This document shows, piece by piece, positions 9,003-17,945 of a DNA stretch of 55,016 bases (its first letter is position 1; each line of letters begins with the position of its first letter). The DNA comes from Rickettsiales bacterium (GTDB lineage: Bacteria > Pseudomonadota > Alphaproteobacteria > Rickettsiales > UBA1997). The notes under the pieces were generated by a model that did not search any database, was not told the origin of the DNA, and saw only the letters and a program-made list of their open reading frames with translations. The stretch lies in NCBI GenBank assembly GCA_018969185.1, contig JAGWYT010000007.1:1-55016 (forward strand). The letters run 5' to 3'. Both the position numbers and the translations under genes were made by a program.

Positions 9003-9668
9003 ATGGCATTAGCTGTTCCACTCACATTAATTCGTAAAAAAATTCGCAATATTTATTTAAGAATTTATCCTTCTAAAGAAGTTGTGGTTACGGTTCCGCT
9101 TAATATCAGCGCAGAAAAAATAAATGAATTTATTTCTAAAAAAGAAAATTGGATAAAAAAATCTTTGCAGAAATTTGAGGGCTATGAATATAAAAAGCCT
9201 TTGCGTTATAGATATGAGACAGGTGAAGAGCATTTATTTTTTAGCAAAAAATATATTTTACAAATCGTTGAAGGGAAAGCCTCTGTGAGGCTTGATGGCG
9301 AAGTTATTTTTTTAAGTGTGAAGAAAAAATCGACAATAAAATTACGAAAAAAAATTCTTGAAGATTTCTATCGCTCTAAATTGCGTGAAATTATTCCAAA
9401 ATATATCGCTGAATTTGAGCCGAAAATGCAGGTAAGAGTTGCAGAATTTGGTATTAAGAAAATGAAGACCAGATGGGGAACTTGTAATATCAGAGATAAG
9501 AGAATTTGGTTGAATTTAGAATTAGCTAAAAAACCATTAGATTGTTTGAAATATATTGTGGTGCATGAGATGACACATTTGCTTGAAAAAAATCACAATA
9601 AAAGATTTTTCTTATTGATGGATGAGTTTTTGCCAGAGTGGAGAGTTTTTAGTGAGATTTTGAAGTAG
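9003..9668 (+). CDS. YgjP/SprT-like zinc metallopeptidase (DUF45 family)
   Basis: This 221-residue protein carries the DUF45/YgjP signature TRWGTCNIRDKRIWLN, followed by the zinc motif HEMTH (His188, Glu189, His192) and the third ligand in NHNKRF (His198). It has no signal peptide, so it should be cytosolic. The N-terminal half is rich in Lys and Arg (IRKKIRNIYLRIYPSKEV), also typical of this family. Genes of this family in Rickettsiales are annotated as M48-like or YgjP. The physiological substrate is unknown. The TAG stop (9666-9668) is the first part of a family C repeat. Confidence 0.9.
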   Translation: MALAVPLTLIRKKIRNIYLRIYPSKEVVVTVPLNISAEKINEFISKKENWIKKSLQKFEGYEYKKPLRYRYETGEEHLFFSKKYILQIVEGKASVRLDGEVIFLSVKKKSTIKLRKKILEDFYRSKLREIIPKYIAEFEPKMQVRVAEFGIKKMKTRWGTCNIRDKRIWLNLELAKKPLDCLKYIVVHEMTHLLEKNHNKRFFLLMDEFLPEWRVFSEILK

Positions 9669-9742
9669 ATACCGGATCTACATTTTCTAAGTTGGCAGAG
9701 CCAACTAAGAAAATATTTGTTCGGCATGACGAGTATAGTAGT
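9665..9742. repeat. Family C repeat, copy 2 (reverse orientation, half length)
   Basis: The reverse complement reads CGTCATGCCGAACAAA, then TTTTCTTAGTTGGC, GCCAACTTAGAAAATG and GATCCGGTATC, matching the first half of copy 1 (7051-7122) with few differences. The edge of the repeat contains the stop codon of the YgjP-like gene. Confidence 0.85.
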
Positions 9743-9753
9743 TTGTTACTCCT

Positions 9754-9846
9754 AATGCCGGAATGGGTCTCATGACCCATTCCACATGTTCATTTATTAA
9801 CCTTTGGCATGAATATTAGGACGGAGTCAGAGACTCCGTCCTGCAA
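9754..9846. repeat. Family D repeat, copy 1
   Basis: It opens with the palindrome GGAATGGGTCTCATGACCC, continues with CACATGTTCATTTATT and ends with a second palindrome, GGACGGAGTCAGAGACTCC. Copy 2 at 28321 has the same order, with base changes on both sides of the second stem (GGGCGGGGTCAGAGACCCC). Confidence 0.85.
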
Positions 9847-9882
9847 CATCTGATGAAATTCAATCCTGTTATGACAATCTAT

Positions 9883-11673
9883 TTATGACGCGTTTTTAGC
9901 ATTACCATCAATCAAATCTGGTTCTACATTTTCATCATCAAGTTTTCTTGGTGCCTCTTCTTGAATTTCGCTATATAAAATTACATCTCTGATAATTTCA
10001 GAATGAATATCTCTAAATGAATCAATTGTGCTGTCAATTTCACTGTTGTTAATTCCTGTTGCAAGCATTGCCGCCTTACTTAATTGCAAGCCAGTTTCAA
10101 GATTTTTAGAAACTACTAAATTTGCCCCAACTTTTTTAAATCTTTCAGCATTATTAACATTTTCTGATTTCGCAACGATTGAAACATTAGGGAAATTTTC
10201 ATGAATAAAACGAGTGATTTTTAAACATGAAATCTCATCTTCCATGGTAATAATTACTGATTCTGATCTTTCAATTCCAATATGGCGTAAGATGTCGGCA
10301 TTCATGGCATCGCCATAATAAATATTATAGCCATTACTTTTCTCAATACGAACTAAACGGTGATTATTATCAATTACTAAATAATTAATTCCTCTTTTTC
10401 GTAAAATATAAGCAACGATACGTCCAACCTTAGTAAAACCAATGATGATCACATGTTTAGAAATATCACCAATTTCTCTTTTAATCTTATTATCACGTAA
10501 GACTGATTTAATATAAAGACGGCTTTTTAATTGACGTCCAATACTTGCAAGTAAAGGAGTAAGAGCCATTGAAAATGTTACCACAGTCATCAAGAATTGA
10601 GATAAATCAGGTTCCATAAATTTTTGTTGTACTGCCATTACGAATACCACAAAAGCAAATTCGCCACCTTGTGCCAAGAGCAATCCGGCATGAATTGAAG
10701 GGGCAAGTGGAAAGCGGAAAACACGGCATAGAATTATGACTATTAAAGTTTTAGCGATAATTAATGCAACTGCTGCGGCAACAATAAAAGGGAAGCTTTT
10801 TATAAGTAAATCAAAATCAAAAGACATGCCGATGGTCATAAAAAATAAACCCATCAACAATGATTTTAGTGATAAAATTTCTTCTTCAACACGATACTTA
10901 TATTCTGTTTCTGCAACCATTAAACCAGCAACGAAAGCTCCAAGCGCAAAAGATAAACCCATGTAATTACTCAAATAAGCTGATCCTAAAATTACAATTA
11001 AAGTAAAACTTAAAAATAAAACTTCGTTTTTTGATTCAGCAATGATGCGATAAATTGGTCTTAGTAATGATCTGCCAATCATGAAGATAATTGCCATTGC
11101 AATCATGGCATCAATAAAGGCAGTGCCAAGGGCGTGAGTTATGTTTACATCTTCTTTTGCTAAAACAGGAAGTAATACTAAAATTGGAATTACTGCTAAA
11201 TCTTGCATTAGCAAAATTGAGAATGATAAGCGTCCAACACGGGTTGTTTCTTCACTATTTTCAGTTATTACCTGCATTACAATTGCAGTTGATGATAATG
11301 AAAGAGCACTACCAATTATAATGGAAGCTTCAGAAGTTAAGCCACAGAATTCGTGACATATAAAATAAATTAATGCGGAAGTAAGAATTACTTGTAAGCT
11401 GCCAAATCCTAAAACATATTTTCGCATTGCCATTAATCTGCCAAAGGTGAGTTCAAGACCAATTGCAAAAAGTAAAAATACAATACCAAGTTCAGCAATT
11501 GATTTTGTGGTTTCACCGCTGGTTAAAACGCCAAATCCAAAAGGTCCAATTGCAGCGCCAGATACTAAGTAACCAAGAGCTGGGCTTAGTCCGAATTGTT
11601 TAAAAACTACAACGATTGCAACTGAAGCAAATAATAAAATTAATATGTCGCGAAGATAACTTATGTCGTGCAT
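9883..11673 (-). CDS. Kef-type monovalent cation:proton antiporter (CPA2) with TrkA-N domain
   Basis: This 596-residue inner-membrane protein has about 12 hydrophobic segments of the Na/H exchanger fold in residues 5-385. A cytosolic NAD(H)-binding TrkA-N (RCK) domain follows, starting HVIIIGFTKVGRIVAYILRK. It should exchange K+ or Na+ for H+ and be gated by nucleotide. Family D and C repeats lie downstream of its stop. It is transcribed divergently from dcd, with 128 bp between the starts. KefB or KefC are the closest named relatives. The glutathione-adduct control of E. coli KefC cannot be assumed here. Confidence 0.92.
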   Translation of the reverse strand: MHDISYLRDILILLFASVAIVVVFKQFGLSPALGYLVSGAAIGPFGFGVLTSGETTKSIAELGIVFLLFAIGLELTFGRLMAMRKYVLGFGSLQVILTSALIYFICHEFCGLTSEASIIIGSALSLSSTAIVMQVITENSEETTRVGRLSFSILLMQDLAVIPILVLLPVLAKEDVNITHALGTAFIDAMIAMAIIFMIGRSLLRPIYRIIAESKNEVLFLSFTLIVILGSAYLSNYMGLSFALGAFVAGLMVAETEYKYRVEEEILSLKSLLMGLFFMTIGMSFDFDLLIKSFPFIVAAAVALIIAKTLIVIILCRVFRFPLAPSIHAGLLLAQGGEFAFVVFVMAVQQKFMEPDLSQFLMTVVTFSMALTPLLASIGRQLKSRLYIKSVLRDNKIKREIGDISKHVIIIGFTKVGRIVAYILRKRGINYLVIDNNHRLVRIEKSNGYNIYYGDAMNADILRHIGIERSESVIITMEDEISCLKITRFIHENFPNVSIVAKSENVNNAERFKKVGANLVVSKNLETGLQLSKAAMLATGINNSEIDSTIDSFRDIHSEIIRDVILYSEIQEEAPRKLDDENVEPDLIDGNAKNAS

Positions 11674-11801
11674 TTTGAATAATGGTTTTGTAAAATCGTA
11701 AAAATGTTAAGAGATTACAAATTGGTATTAGCTTTATATTTCGGCTTTATAAGTTGTGTCTTTCTTACAGGCAAGAGAAATGAATAAATAATTTAATTAT
11801 A

Positions 11802-12371
11802 ATGACTATTTTATCTGATAAATCAATTGCGGAGTTAGCGAAGAATCAAAAAATGATTGAACCGTTTGTTGAAAAACAAGTTAGGTTTGATGATAAAAAT
11901 CAAAAAATAATTTCTTACGGAAATTCTTCTTACGGCTATGATGCAAGGGTTTCTAATGAATTTAAAATTTTTACTAATATTGATTCGGCAATTGTTGATC
12001 CTAAAAACTTCTGTGAAACAAGTTTTGTAAATCGCACCACTGACGTTTGCATAATTCCACCAAATAGTTTCGCTTTGGCGCGCACTGTAGAATATTTCAT
12101 AATTCCAAAAGATGTTTTGGTTGTTTGTGTTGGTAAATCAACTTACGCAAGATGTGGAATTATTGTTAACGTAACACCTCTTGAACCTGGTTGGGAAGGG
12201 CATGTTACTTTAGAATTTTCTAATACAACTCCACTTCCAGCAAAGATTTATGCTTTTGAAGGAGCTTGTCAGTTTTTGTTTTTTAAAGGAGATCAGCCTT
12301 GCGAAGTTTCTTATGATAAAAGAAATGGGAAATATATGGGGCAGGTGGGTGTTACTCTGCCAAAGGTTTAG
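11802..12371 (+). CDS. dcd: dCTP deaminase
   Basis: Dcd deaminates dCTP to dUTP, feeding dTMP synthesis. The 189-residue length and the block [15 protein letters not shown] match the family. [23 protein letters not shown] includes the catalytic region with the conserved Arg and Glu (the Glu is in LEPGWEG). The C terminus ([12 protein letters not shown]) fits the lid over the nucleotide. It stands alone on the plus strand, divergent from the antiporter and followed by a family A repeat that may end its transcript. Confidence 0.96.
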   Translation: MTILSDKSIAELAKNQKMIEPFVEKQVRFDDKNQKIISYGNSSYGYDARVSNEFKIFTNIDSAIVDPKNFCETSFVNRTTDVCIIPPNSFALARTVEYFIIPKDVLVVCVGKSTYARCGIIVNVTPLEPGWEGHVTLEFSNTTPLPAKIYAFEGACQFLFFKGDQPCEVSYDKRNGKYMGQVGVTLPKV

Positions 12372-12384
12372 TAAAATTTTGTTA

Positions 12385-12478
12385 AAGACTTTTTCTTGAT
12401 TTCGACAAGCTCAATCAGCGAAAAAGGCTTTTTAAAACTTTTCGCTGATTGAGCTTGTCGAAATCAAGAAAAGTTTTG
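12385..12478. repeat. Family A palindromic repeat, copy 3
   Basis: The arms CTTGATTTCGACAAGCTCAA and TTGAGCTTGTCGAAATCAAG are perfect complements and are followed by CAGCGAAAA-type inner arms. The copy forms one long hairpin between dcd and the dioxygenase-like gene, both on the plus strand. Confidence 0.9.
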
Positions 12479-12502
12479 ATGGATATGCATATTACTTAAA
12501 TA

Positions 12503-13180
12503 ATGGTCAAATTTTTTTTATTAACATTTTTATCGCTTTTCTGTGTTACCAGCCAGTTTGCTGTTGCTGACATAAGTAGAGAAGAAGAGCCAGCGGTTTT
12601 TACGCCAAAAAAACCAACGCCGTCGCGCTTCTTCGCTGCTGATATTTCAATGCCAGAAACTTTTGTTACCAGTAATAATTTAGCAAAAAAGGTTGGTTCT
12701 TTTTATCGTGCTTTTGGTGAAATAATTTTTGTGCAAGGAACTGTAACTGATTCTTTTAATGTGCCAATTGAAGGCGCGGTTGTTGAGATTTGGCAAACTA
12801 ATGCTGCAGGAAAATATCACACTTTGCTTGAGCCAGATAGCGAATATATTGATCCTTACTTTAACATGTCTGGCCGCGCAATTACTGACAATTTAGGTAA
12901 TTATCATTTTATTACAATCATGCCTGGTGCAAACCCAGGTAGGGCTCCGCATATTAACATGAATATTTATCATCAAAAATTTGGCAGGATTCAAACTGAA
13001 ATGTATTTTGAAGATCATCCTTACAATGCTACGGATTATCAATATTTAGCCTATGATGAAGATGAAAGAAAAATGCTAACAGCTAAAGTTACTAATTCTG
13101 ATATTTTAAATCCAAGTTCAATTAAGCTGTGCACATTTGATATTACAATGCGTGGCACCCATCAATATAAGAGTTATTAA
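12503..13180 (+). CDS. Secreted intradiol ring-cleavage dioxygenase-like protein, probably not a normal enzyme
   Basis: Residues 1-22 form a signal peptide. The rest follows protocatechuate 3,4-dioxygenase beta: GAVVEIWQTNAAGKYH, GRAITDNLGNYHF and PGRAPHINMNIYH. The usual iron(III) ligands are two Tyr and two His. Here Tyr105 (GKYHT) and His150 (APH) are kept. By alignment to PcaH the second Tyr is Asn144 (PGANPG) and the second His is Asn152 (HIN). It may therefore bind no iron or a different metal. It precedes rbfA by 2 bp, so it is cotranscribed with rbfA and dxr. Signal-bearing members of this fold are common in bacteria; the role is unknown. Confidence 0.8.
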   Translation: MVKFFLLTFLSLFCVTSQFAVADISREEEPAVFTPKKPTPSRFFAADISMPETFVTSNNLAKKVGSFYRAFGEIIFVQGTVTDSFNVPIEGAVVEIWQTNAAGKYHTLLEPDSEYIDPYFNMSGRAITDNLGNYHFITIMPGANPGRAPHINMNIYHQKFGRIQTEMYFEDHPYNATDYQYLAYDEDERKMLTAKVTNSDILNPSSIKLCTFDITMRGTHQYKSY

Positions 13181-13182
13181 TT

Positions 13183-13593
13183 ATGAAATCACAAAGGCAA
13201 TTACAAATTGGTGAAAATATTAAACGCAATATGTCAGAGATTTTTTTGCGTGAAGATATTTTAACGGTTCCTGGAAGTTATATCACAATTCTTGAAGCTG
13301 ATGTTAGCCCTGATGCTAAAAATGTAAAAATTTTCATCGATATTTTTGGCAATGAAGAAGTACATCAAAAAATTGTTGATAAATTAAATGACATGGTGCC
13401 ATTTTTTCGTCATCAATTGGCAAAAAGAGTGACGTTACGTGTTGTGCCTGAAATTATTTTTGTTTTAGATAAAACTGAGCAGAACGCTTCTTCAATTGAA
13501 GCTTTGATTGATAAAGAGGCGAAGAAGTTTTCAGCTTTAGAGAAAGCTGTTAAAAAGACTAATAAGCCAAGATCTAAAAAAACTCTAAAATAA
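13183..13593 (+). CDS. rbfA: 30S ribosome-binding factor A
   Basis: RbfA binds the immature 30S subunit near the 5' end of 16S rRNA and is needed for late maturation and cold growth. The 136-residue protein has the KH-type core: RQLQIGENIKRNMSEIFLRE near the N terminus and SPDAKNVKIFIDIF as central strand. A lysine-rich tail (residues 118-136) follows. Its stop overlaps the dxr start (TAATG at 13591-13595), implying coupled translation. Confidence 0.94.
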   Translation: MKSQRQLQIGENIKRNMSEIFLREDILTVPGSYITILEADVSPDAKNVKIFIDIFGNEEVHQKIVDKLNDMVPFFRHQLAKRVTLRVVPEIIFVLDKTEQNASSIEALIDKEAKKFSALEKAVKKTNKPRSKKTLK

Positions 13594-14741
13594 TGATATT
13601 AAAAAAGAAAATTTCAATTTTAGGTTCAACAGGTTCAATTGGAAAAAATACCATTGAAGTTGTAAAAAATGCGCCAGAGAATTTTGAGATTTTTGCTTTA
13701 GTTGCTGGAAATGATGTTAAAACTCTTATCTCTCAAGCATTAGAAATAAAGCCTTCTTACGTTGTAATTGAAAATGAATCTTATTTTTTGGAATTAAAAT
13801 CTGCTTTATCTTCTTTGAAAAATTGCAAAATTATTGCTGGTAAAAATGCTATTCTTGAAGTGGCAAAAATAAAATGTGATTTGGTGGTATCAGCAATTAC
13901 GGGTGCTGCAGGTATGCTGCCAACATTATCAGCAATTGAAGCTGGTTCAAATATTGCACTCGCCAACAAAGAATCTTTAGTTTGCGCGGGAAGTTTTTTG
14001 GTTGCGGCGGCAAAAAAAAGTGGCGCAAAAATTATTCCAGTTGATTCAGAACATAATGCAATTTTTCAGATTTTTGAAAATGAAAATCTTGTACAAATTG
14101 ATTCAGTTACACTCACCGCGTCAGGTGGACCCTTCTTTAACAAGGATGTAGATTTTTCAAAAATTACGGTTGAACAAGCATTAAAACATCCAAATTGGTC
14201 AATGGGTGCAAAAATCTCAATTGATTCCGCCACAATGATGAATAAAGGCTTAGAAGTGATTGAAGCTTTTCATCTTTTTCCACTTAAAAAAGAACAGATT
14301 AAAATTTTGGTTCATCCACAATCAATAATTCATGGCATGGTTGAATATAATGACGGTTCAACTTTGGCAATGCTTAGTAATCCTGACATGAAAGTGCCAA
14401 TTTCTTATGCGCTTTCTTACCCAAAAAGAATGAAAATTAAGCATGATAAAATGGATTTAGCGAAGTTGCAAAATTTAAGTTTTTTTGAGCCTGATGAAAA
14501 AAAATTTCCTGCACTCAGAATTTGTCGTGAGGTAATGGAAATTGATGGAAGTGCGCCAGCAGTGCTTAATGCTGCAAATGAAGTGGCGGTTGAAAGATTT
14601 TTAAAAGGCGAAATTTCTTTTGATAAAATTACTGTTGTTGTGGCGCAAGTTTTAGAAAAAATATCTCATAAGAAAGTAGAATCAGTCAAAGAGGTAATTG
14701 ATTTTGATTTTAACGCAAGAATATTGGCTGGGAAAATTTAA
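13593..14741 (+). CDS. dxr: 1-deoxy-D-xylulose 5-phosphate reductoisomerase
   Basis: Dxr (IspC) makes 2-C-methyl-D-erythritol 4-phosphate, the committed step of the non-mevalonate isoprenoid pathway, using NADPH and a divalent metal. The NADPH-binding GSTGSIGKNT is at residues 9-18. The metal and substrate blocks ANKESLVCAG, VDSEHNAIFQIF and SIDSATMMNKGLE are all intact. The 382-residue length is normal. It is the last gene of a small unit (dioxygenase-like, rbfA, dxr) and overlaps rbfA by one base. Confidence 0.97.
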   Translation: MILKKKISILGSTGSIGKNTIEVVKNAPENFEIFALVAGNDVKTLISQALEIKPSYVVIENESYFLELKSALSSLKNCKIIAGKNAILEVAKIKCDLVVSAITGAAGMLPTLSAIEAGSNIALANKESLVCAGSFLVAAAKKSGAKIIPVDSEHNAIFQIFENENLVQIDSVTLTASGGPFFNKDVDFSKITVEQALKHPNWSMGAKISIDSATMMNKGLEVIEAFHLFPLKKEQIKILVHPQSIIHGMVEYNDGSTLAMLSNPDMKVPISYALSYPKRMKIKHDKMDLAKLQNLSFFEPDEKKFPALRICREVMEIDGSAPAVLNAANEVAVERFLKGEISFDKITVVVAQVLEKISHKKVESVKEVIDFDFNARILAGKI

Positions 14742-14878
14742 TCAAAGTCTTATTTTGGTTTGTGTTACAATACTATAACTTATAAAATTTATCAGAATAT
14801 TGTAATTTATTACTTTGTTATTAGATCATAAATTCACCGCTAAAAAATCAAATTCAACTAACTTAATTAAATCAAAAT

Positions 14879-15745
14879 ATGAATTTTAAACCGATGAAAA
14901 CTTTAGCACTTGCCACTTTGCTTGTTGCTAATGCAGGTCTGAATGTTGCTTTTGCAAATGAACACGTAATAACTAAAAGTATGACTTTCCATTATAATAA
15001 GTATCCTGAAAGTGCTTATAGCAAGGAAGTTGCTGTTGTTAATTGGAACAGTAAAGAAGGAATTGAGAGATTAGAAAGAACAAAATTTAAGGGCGATTTT
15101 TATCGTTTAGCTCATCATTTTAAACCACAAATCAATCCAGCTGCTTGTGGGCAAGGAGCTGCAACAGTGGTGCTTTCAGCAATTTATGAATTAAATCAAA
15201 AACCTTTTCCAGTAATTGAAGAATGGCCAATTACAATTGCTGATAAAAAATATCCTTTGCAATATCGTTTAATTAATGAAACTAATTTCTTTAATGAAGC
15301 AACTGACAAGGTTCTTGATCGCAAAGCAATTTCAATGAAAATTACTAAAAAAGATGGCAGTTTTGGTGGTGGAATTGACATTGATGAATTGCAAAAAATG
15401 CTTAAAATTCATGGCGTGAAATCAAAATTAACTAATGTTGATAAGTTTTCTGACAAGGATCTTAGCAAGTTCAGAGAATTAGTGAAAAAAGTTGTTAATT
15501 CTGATAAAGAGTTCTTATTGTTAAACTATGATCATTCTTACAAAAGCTTGATGGGTGGGCATTTCTCACCAGTTGCAGCTTATGATGAAGAATCTGATTC
15601 TGTTTTAATGCTTGATGTTGCAGCACACAGAAATCCATGGATTTGGATTAATTTGAGTGATTTGTATCATGCAATGAATACTCAAAATTATGCTAAAACA
15701 GCATATCGTGGTTATTTAGTTGTAAGCACAAAATTGTCGAAGTAA
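14879..15745 (+). CDS. Exported phytochelatin-synthase-like cysteine peptidase
   Basis: The 288-residue protein starts with a signal peptide ending near AFA-NE (residue 26). ATG codons at 14879 and 14894 are both possible starts; the second gives a cleaner signal. The mature part matches the phytochelatin synthase (papain-like) family. The catalytic Cys90 is in NPAACGQGAATVVL, His228 in GGHFSPVAAYD and Asp246 in VLMLDVAAH. The His-Asp spacing of 18 equals that of cyanobacterial NsPCS. Bacterial members mainly cleave glycine from glutathione rather than build phytochelatins. The export signal suggests action on periplasmic or host glutathione. It is followed by a strong terminator. Confidence 0.85.
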   Translation: MNFKPMKTLALATLLVANAGLNVAFANEHVITKSMTFHYNKYPESAYSKEVAVVNWNSKEGIERLERTKFKGDFYRLAHHFKPQINPAACGQGAATVVLSAIYELNQKPFPVIEEWPITIADKKYPLQYRLINETNFFNEATDKVLDRKAISMKITKKDGSFGGGIDIDELQKMLKIHGVKSKLTNVDKFSDKDLSKFRELVKKVVNSDKEFLLLNYDHSYKSLMGGHFSPVAAYDEESDSVLMLDVAAHRNPWIWINLSDLYHAMNTQNYAKTAYRGYLVVSTKLSK

Positions 15746-15752
15746 ATATTTG

Positions 15753-15783
15753 TCCCCTATGTTATTTGGCATAGGGGATTTTT
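15753..15783 (+). terminator. Rho-independent terminator
   Basis: The arms TCCCCTATG and CATAGGGGA enclose an 8-nt loop and run into a T tract. The hairpin lies 7 bp after the stop of the phytochelatin-synthase-like gene and separates it from rseP. Confidence 0.9.
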
Positions 15784-15800
15784 AATTAATCATTAATGAA

Positions 15801-16913
15801 ATGGCTTTAGTAGAATTAGTTTTACAAAATATTTTTTCTTTCATCTTAATAATTTCACTAATTGTTTTCATTCACGAATTCGGTCATTTTTATGTGGCGC
15901 GTTTATGTGGTGTGAAGATTGATGCTTTCGCAATTGGTTTTGGCAAAGAGCTTTTTGGTTTTGATGATAAAAAAGGCACGCGTTGGAAATTTTGTCTTAT
16001 TCCGCTTGGTGGTTATGTAAAAATGTTTGGTGATAAGAATGGGGCGTCAATGCCTGATTTAGAAGTATTGAAATACATGTCAGAAGATGATAAGAAAAAA
16101 TCTTTTTTGTTTAAAAATGTTTATCAGCGTATTGCAATTGTCTCTGCAGGGCCAATTGCCAATTTTTTATTAGCGATCACAATTTTTACTTTTTTATTTC
16201 AAGTAAATGGGCTGACAAAAGTGCTGCCAATCATTAGCGAAGTTATTGAAAAGAGTGCTGCTGACAATGCAGGTTTAAAAAAAGGTGATAAAATTTTAGC
16301 ACTTGAAGGTAAAGAAATTCAAGATTTTGAAGAAATTAGAGAAGTTGTTTCGCAAAGTGCGGATAGAGAATTATTGCTTAAAGTGAGCAGAAATGGAGAG
16401 GTTATTGAAGTTAAAGTAACTCCCAAATCAAAGCTTACAAAAGACTTATTTGGTAATGAAATAAAAGTTGGTTTGCTTGGTGTTTCTTCAACAGAAATTT
16501 CGCATCAAAATTTAAATTTAAGTCAAAGTTTTATTGAGGCGAATAAAGAAACTTACCATGTTTCAATTGCAATTTTTAAAGCAATTGGTGAATTAATTAC
16601 TGGAAGACGAAGTGTTGAAGAGCTTGGTGGCCCAATTAAAATTGCGCAATATACTGGTAAAACTGTTGAAATGGGTGTGGTTGCGGTTTTATGGTTTATG
16701 GCGATGATTTCAACTAACCTTGGTGTGATGAATTTACTTCCAGTTCCGGTTTTAGATGGTGGGCATTTATTTTATTATTTTATTGAGGCAATTTTTAGAA
16801 AACCATTGCCGCAAAAAGTGCAGCAAATGGGTTTTCAACTTGGATTTAGTTTAGTGATGGCATTGATGTTATTTACTACATTTAATGATATTAGGAATTT
16901 ATTTACTAATTGA
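15801..16913 (+). CDS. rseP: Site-2 regulated intramembrane metalloprotease
   Basis: RseP cleaves anti-sigma factors and leftover signal peptides inside the inner membrane. The zinc motif HEFGH is at the first membrane segment (residues 25-29), the third ligand is in the NLLPVPVLDGGH block near residue 315, and a PDZ domain occupies about residues 125-215 (SAADNAGLKKGDKILALEG). The 370-residue length matches alphaproteobacterial RseP. Neither bamA nor dxr is adjacent in the usual order, though dxr is close upstream. Its 3' end overlaps the convergent oxygenase-like gene by 15 bp. Confidence 0.95.
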   Translation: MALVELVLQNIFSFILIISLIVFIHEFGHFYVARLCGVKIDAFAIGFGKELFGFDDKKGTRWKFCLIPLGGYVKMFGDKNGASMPDLEVLKYMSEDDKKKSFLFKNVYQRIAIVSAGPIANFLLAITIFTFLFQVNGLTKVLPIISEVIEKSAADNAGLKKGDKILALEGKEIQDFEEIREVVSQSADRELLLKVSRNGEVIEVKVTPKSKLTKDLFGNEIKVGLLGVSSTEISHQNLNLSQSFIEANKETYHVSIAIFKAIGELITGRRSVEELGGPIKIAQYTGKTVEMGVVAVLWFMAMISTNLGVMNLLPVPVLDGGHLFYYFIEAIFRKPLPQKVQQMGFQLGFSLVMALMLFTTFNDIRNLFTN

Positions 16914-17918
16914 ATCATCTTTCTTTCTATCTCCTACTATTCTGGCACCCATTCTTTCTCCAACTAATTTAGCTCCTGGCTTTACTTCTTTGGTATGTAA
17001 AGATTCATCATTATTGATTTTAGCCACTATACCTGGTGTTATTTTAATGCTAGTTGCACTTATTTCAGCAAGGCTTTGGTTAAGAAATGAAATTGCTTCT
17101 TTTGCCAAGTCACCACCGCTTACTGATACTGGTCTAAAATCTCCATATTGAGAATAGTTTATTTTATATCTTTCTTCATCAAGAATTTTTGCTTGTATGT
17201 ATAACGATTCTGCGCTTGTGTCATCAACGTAAAAATAACTGCTTAAAGCATCCAGTAAATGCTGTTTATCATTTTTTACGAAATGACTAACTATATTATC
17301 ATAGGTGATTAACTTTGTTTTTGTGTCAGTTTTATTATCATATAATCCACCAAGAACTATATATCTTGCGGCCTCTCCTGAACCCCAGCCATCATTGTGC
17401 CATTTTAATGTTTGAGAAGATTTATAAGAGTTTGGATTTTTCTCATCTTTATCAGCAAAAAGATAATAAAATCCTTCTGTTTCATTGACCCCTAAAATAT
17501 GAGAATAAGAATGAAGTATTGCTTCTATGGATCTATCTTTCTGTGTAGATTTAAAGCTTTTCAATTCATCACTTGAAGTGAGAACTTCTGATTCGCTAAT
17601 TTCTGGAAATGCCACATTACTCATTATTACCATAGAATCTGTACGATTTATTTGCTCTAATGTTTCGAGTAATCTAGGATCCTCTTTGGTTATTATTTTT
17701 TCTAGTTCTTTTCTCCAAGCTTTTGCTTCTCTAGAGCTGAATGGCCTTATATTGCAATTTGATGATTGGAAAAATGGTTCATAAAATTTTTCTACCCTAC
17801 CACGAAATTGTTCTGAAACTGAATCAGGTATTTTTACATTTTCTATGGTGCTAAAATTACTTTTTGGAAAAAAGAGTTTTGCTATTGTTGATGTTGGTCT
17901 TTGTAAAGAGGAGCGCAT
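16899..17918 (-). CDS. Putative Fe(II)/2-oxoglutarate oxygenase, clavaminate-synthase/TauD-like
   Basis: I recognise only the general pattern of the TauD and clavaminate synthase superfamily. A QTLKWHNDGWGSGEAARYIV block gives a metal-binding HxD (His174, Asp176). The C-terminal INNDESLHTKEVKPG gives the second His (His308), followed by arginines (Arg322, Arg326) that could bind 2-oxoglutarate. The order and spacing (about 134 residues from HxD to His) fit that fold. Members hydroxylate small molecules, often free amino acids. The 339-residue protein has no signal peptide. Its 3' end overlaps rseP by 15 bp tail to tail. Confidence 0.6.
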   Translation of the reverse strand: MRSSLQRPTSTIAKLFFPKSNFSTIENVKIPDSVSEQFRGRVEKFYEPFFQSSNCNIRPFSSREAKAWRKELEKIITKEDPRLLETLEQINRTDSMVIMSNVAFPEISESEVLTSSDELKSFKSTQKDRSIEAILHSYSHILGVNETEGFYYLFADKDEKNPNSYKSSQTLKWHNDGWGSGEAARYIVLGGLYDNKTDTKTKLITYDNIVSHFVKNDKQHLLDALSSYFYVDDTSAESLYIQAKILDEERYKINYSQYGDFRPVSVSGGDLAKEAISFLNQSLAEISATSIKITPGIVAKINNDESLHTKEVKPGAKLVGERMGARIVGDRKKDDSISK

Positions 17919-17945
17919 GTGAGTTTTTAAAAAATTTTGTTCTAA

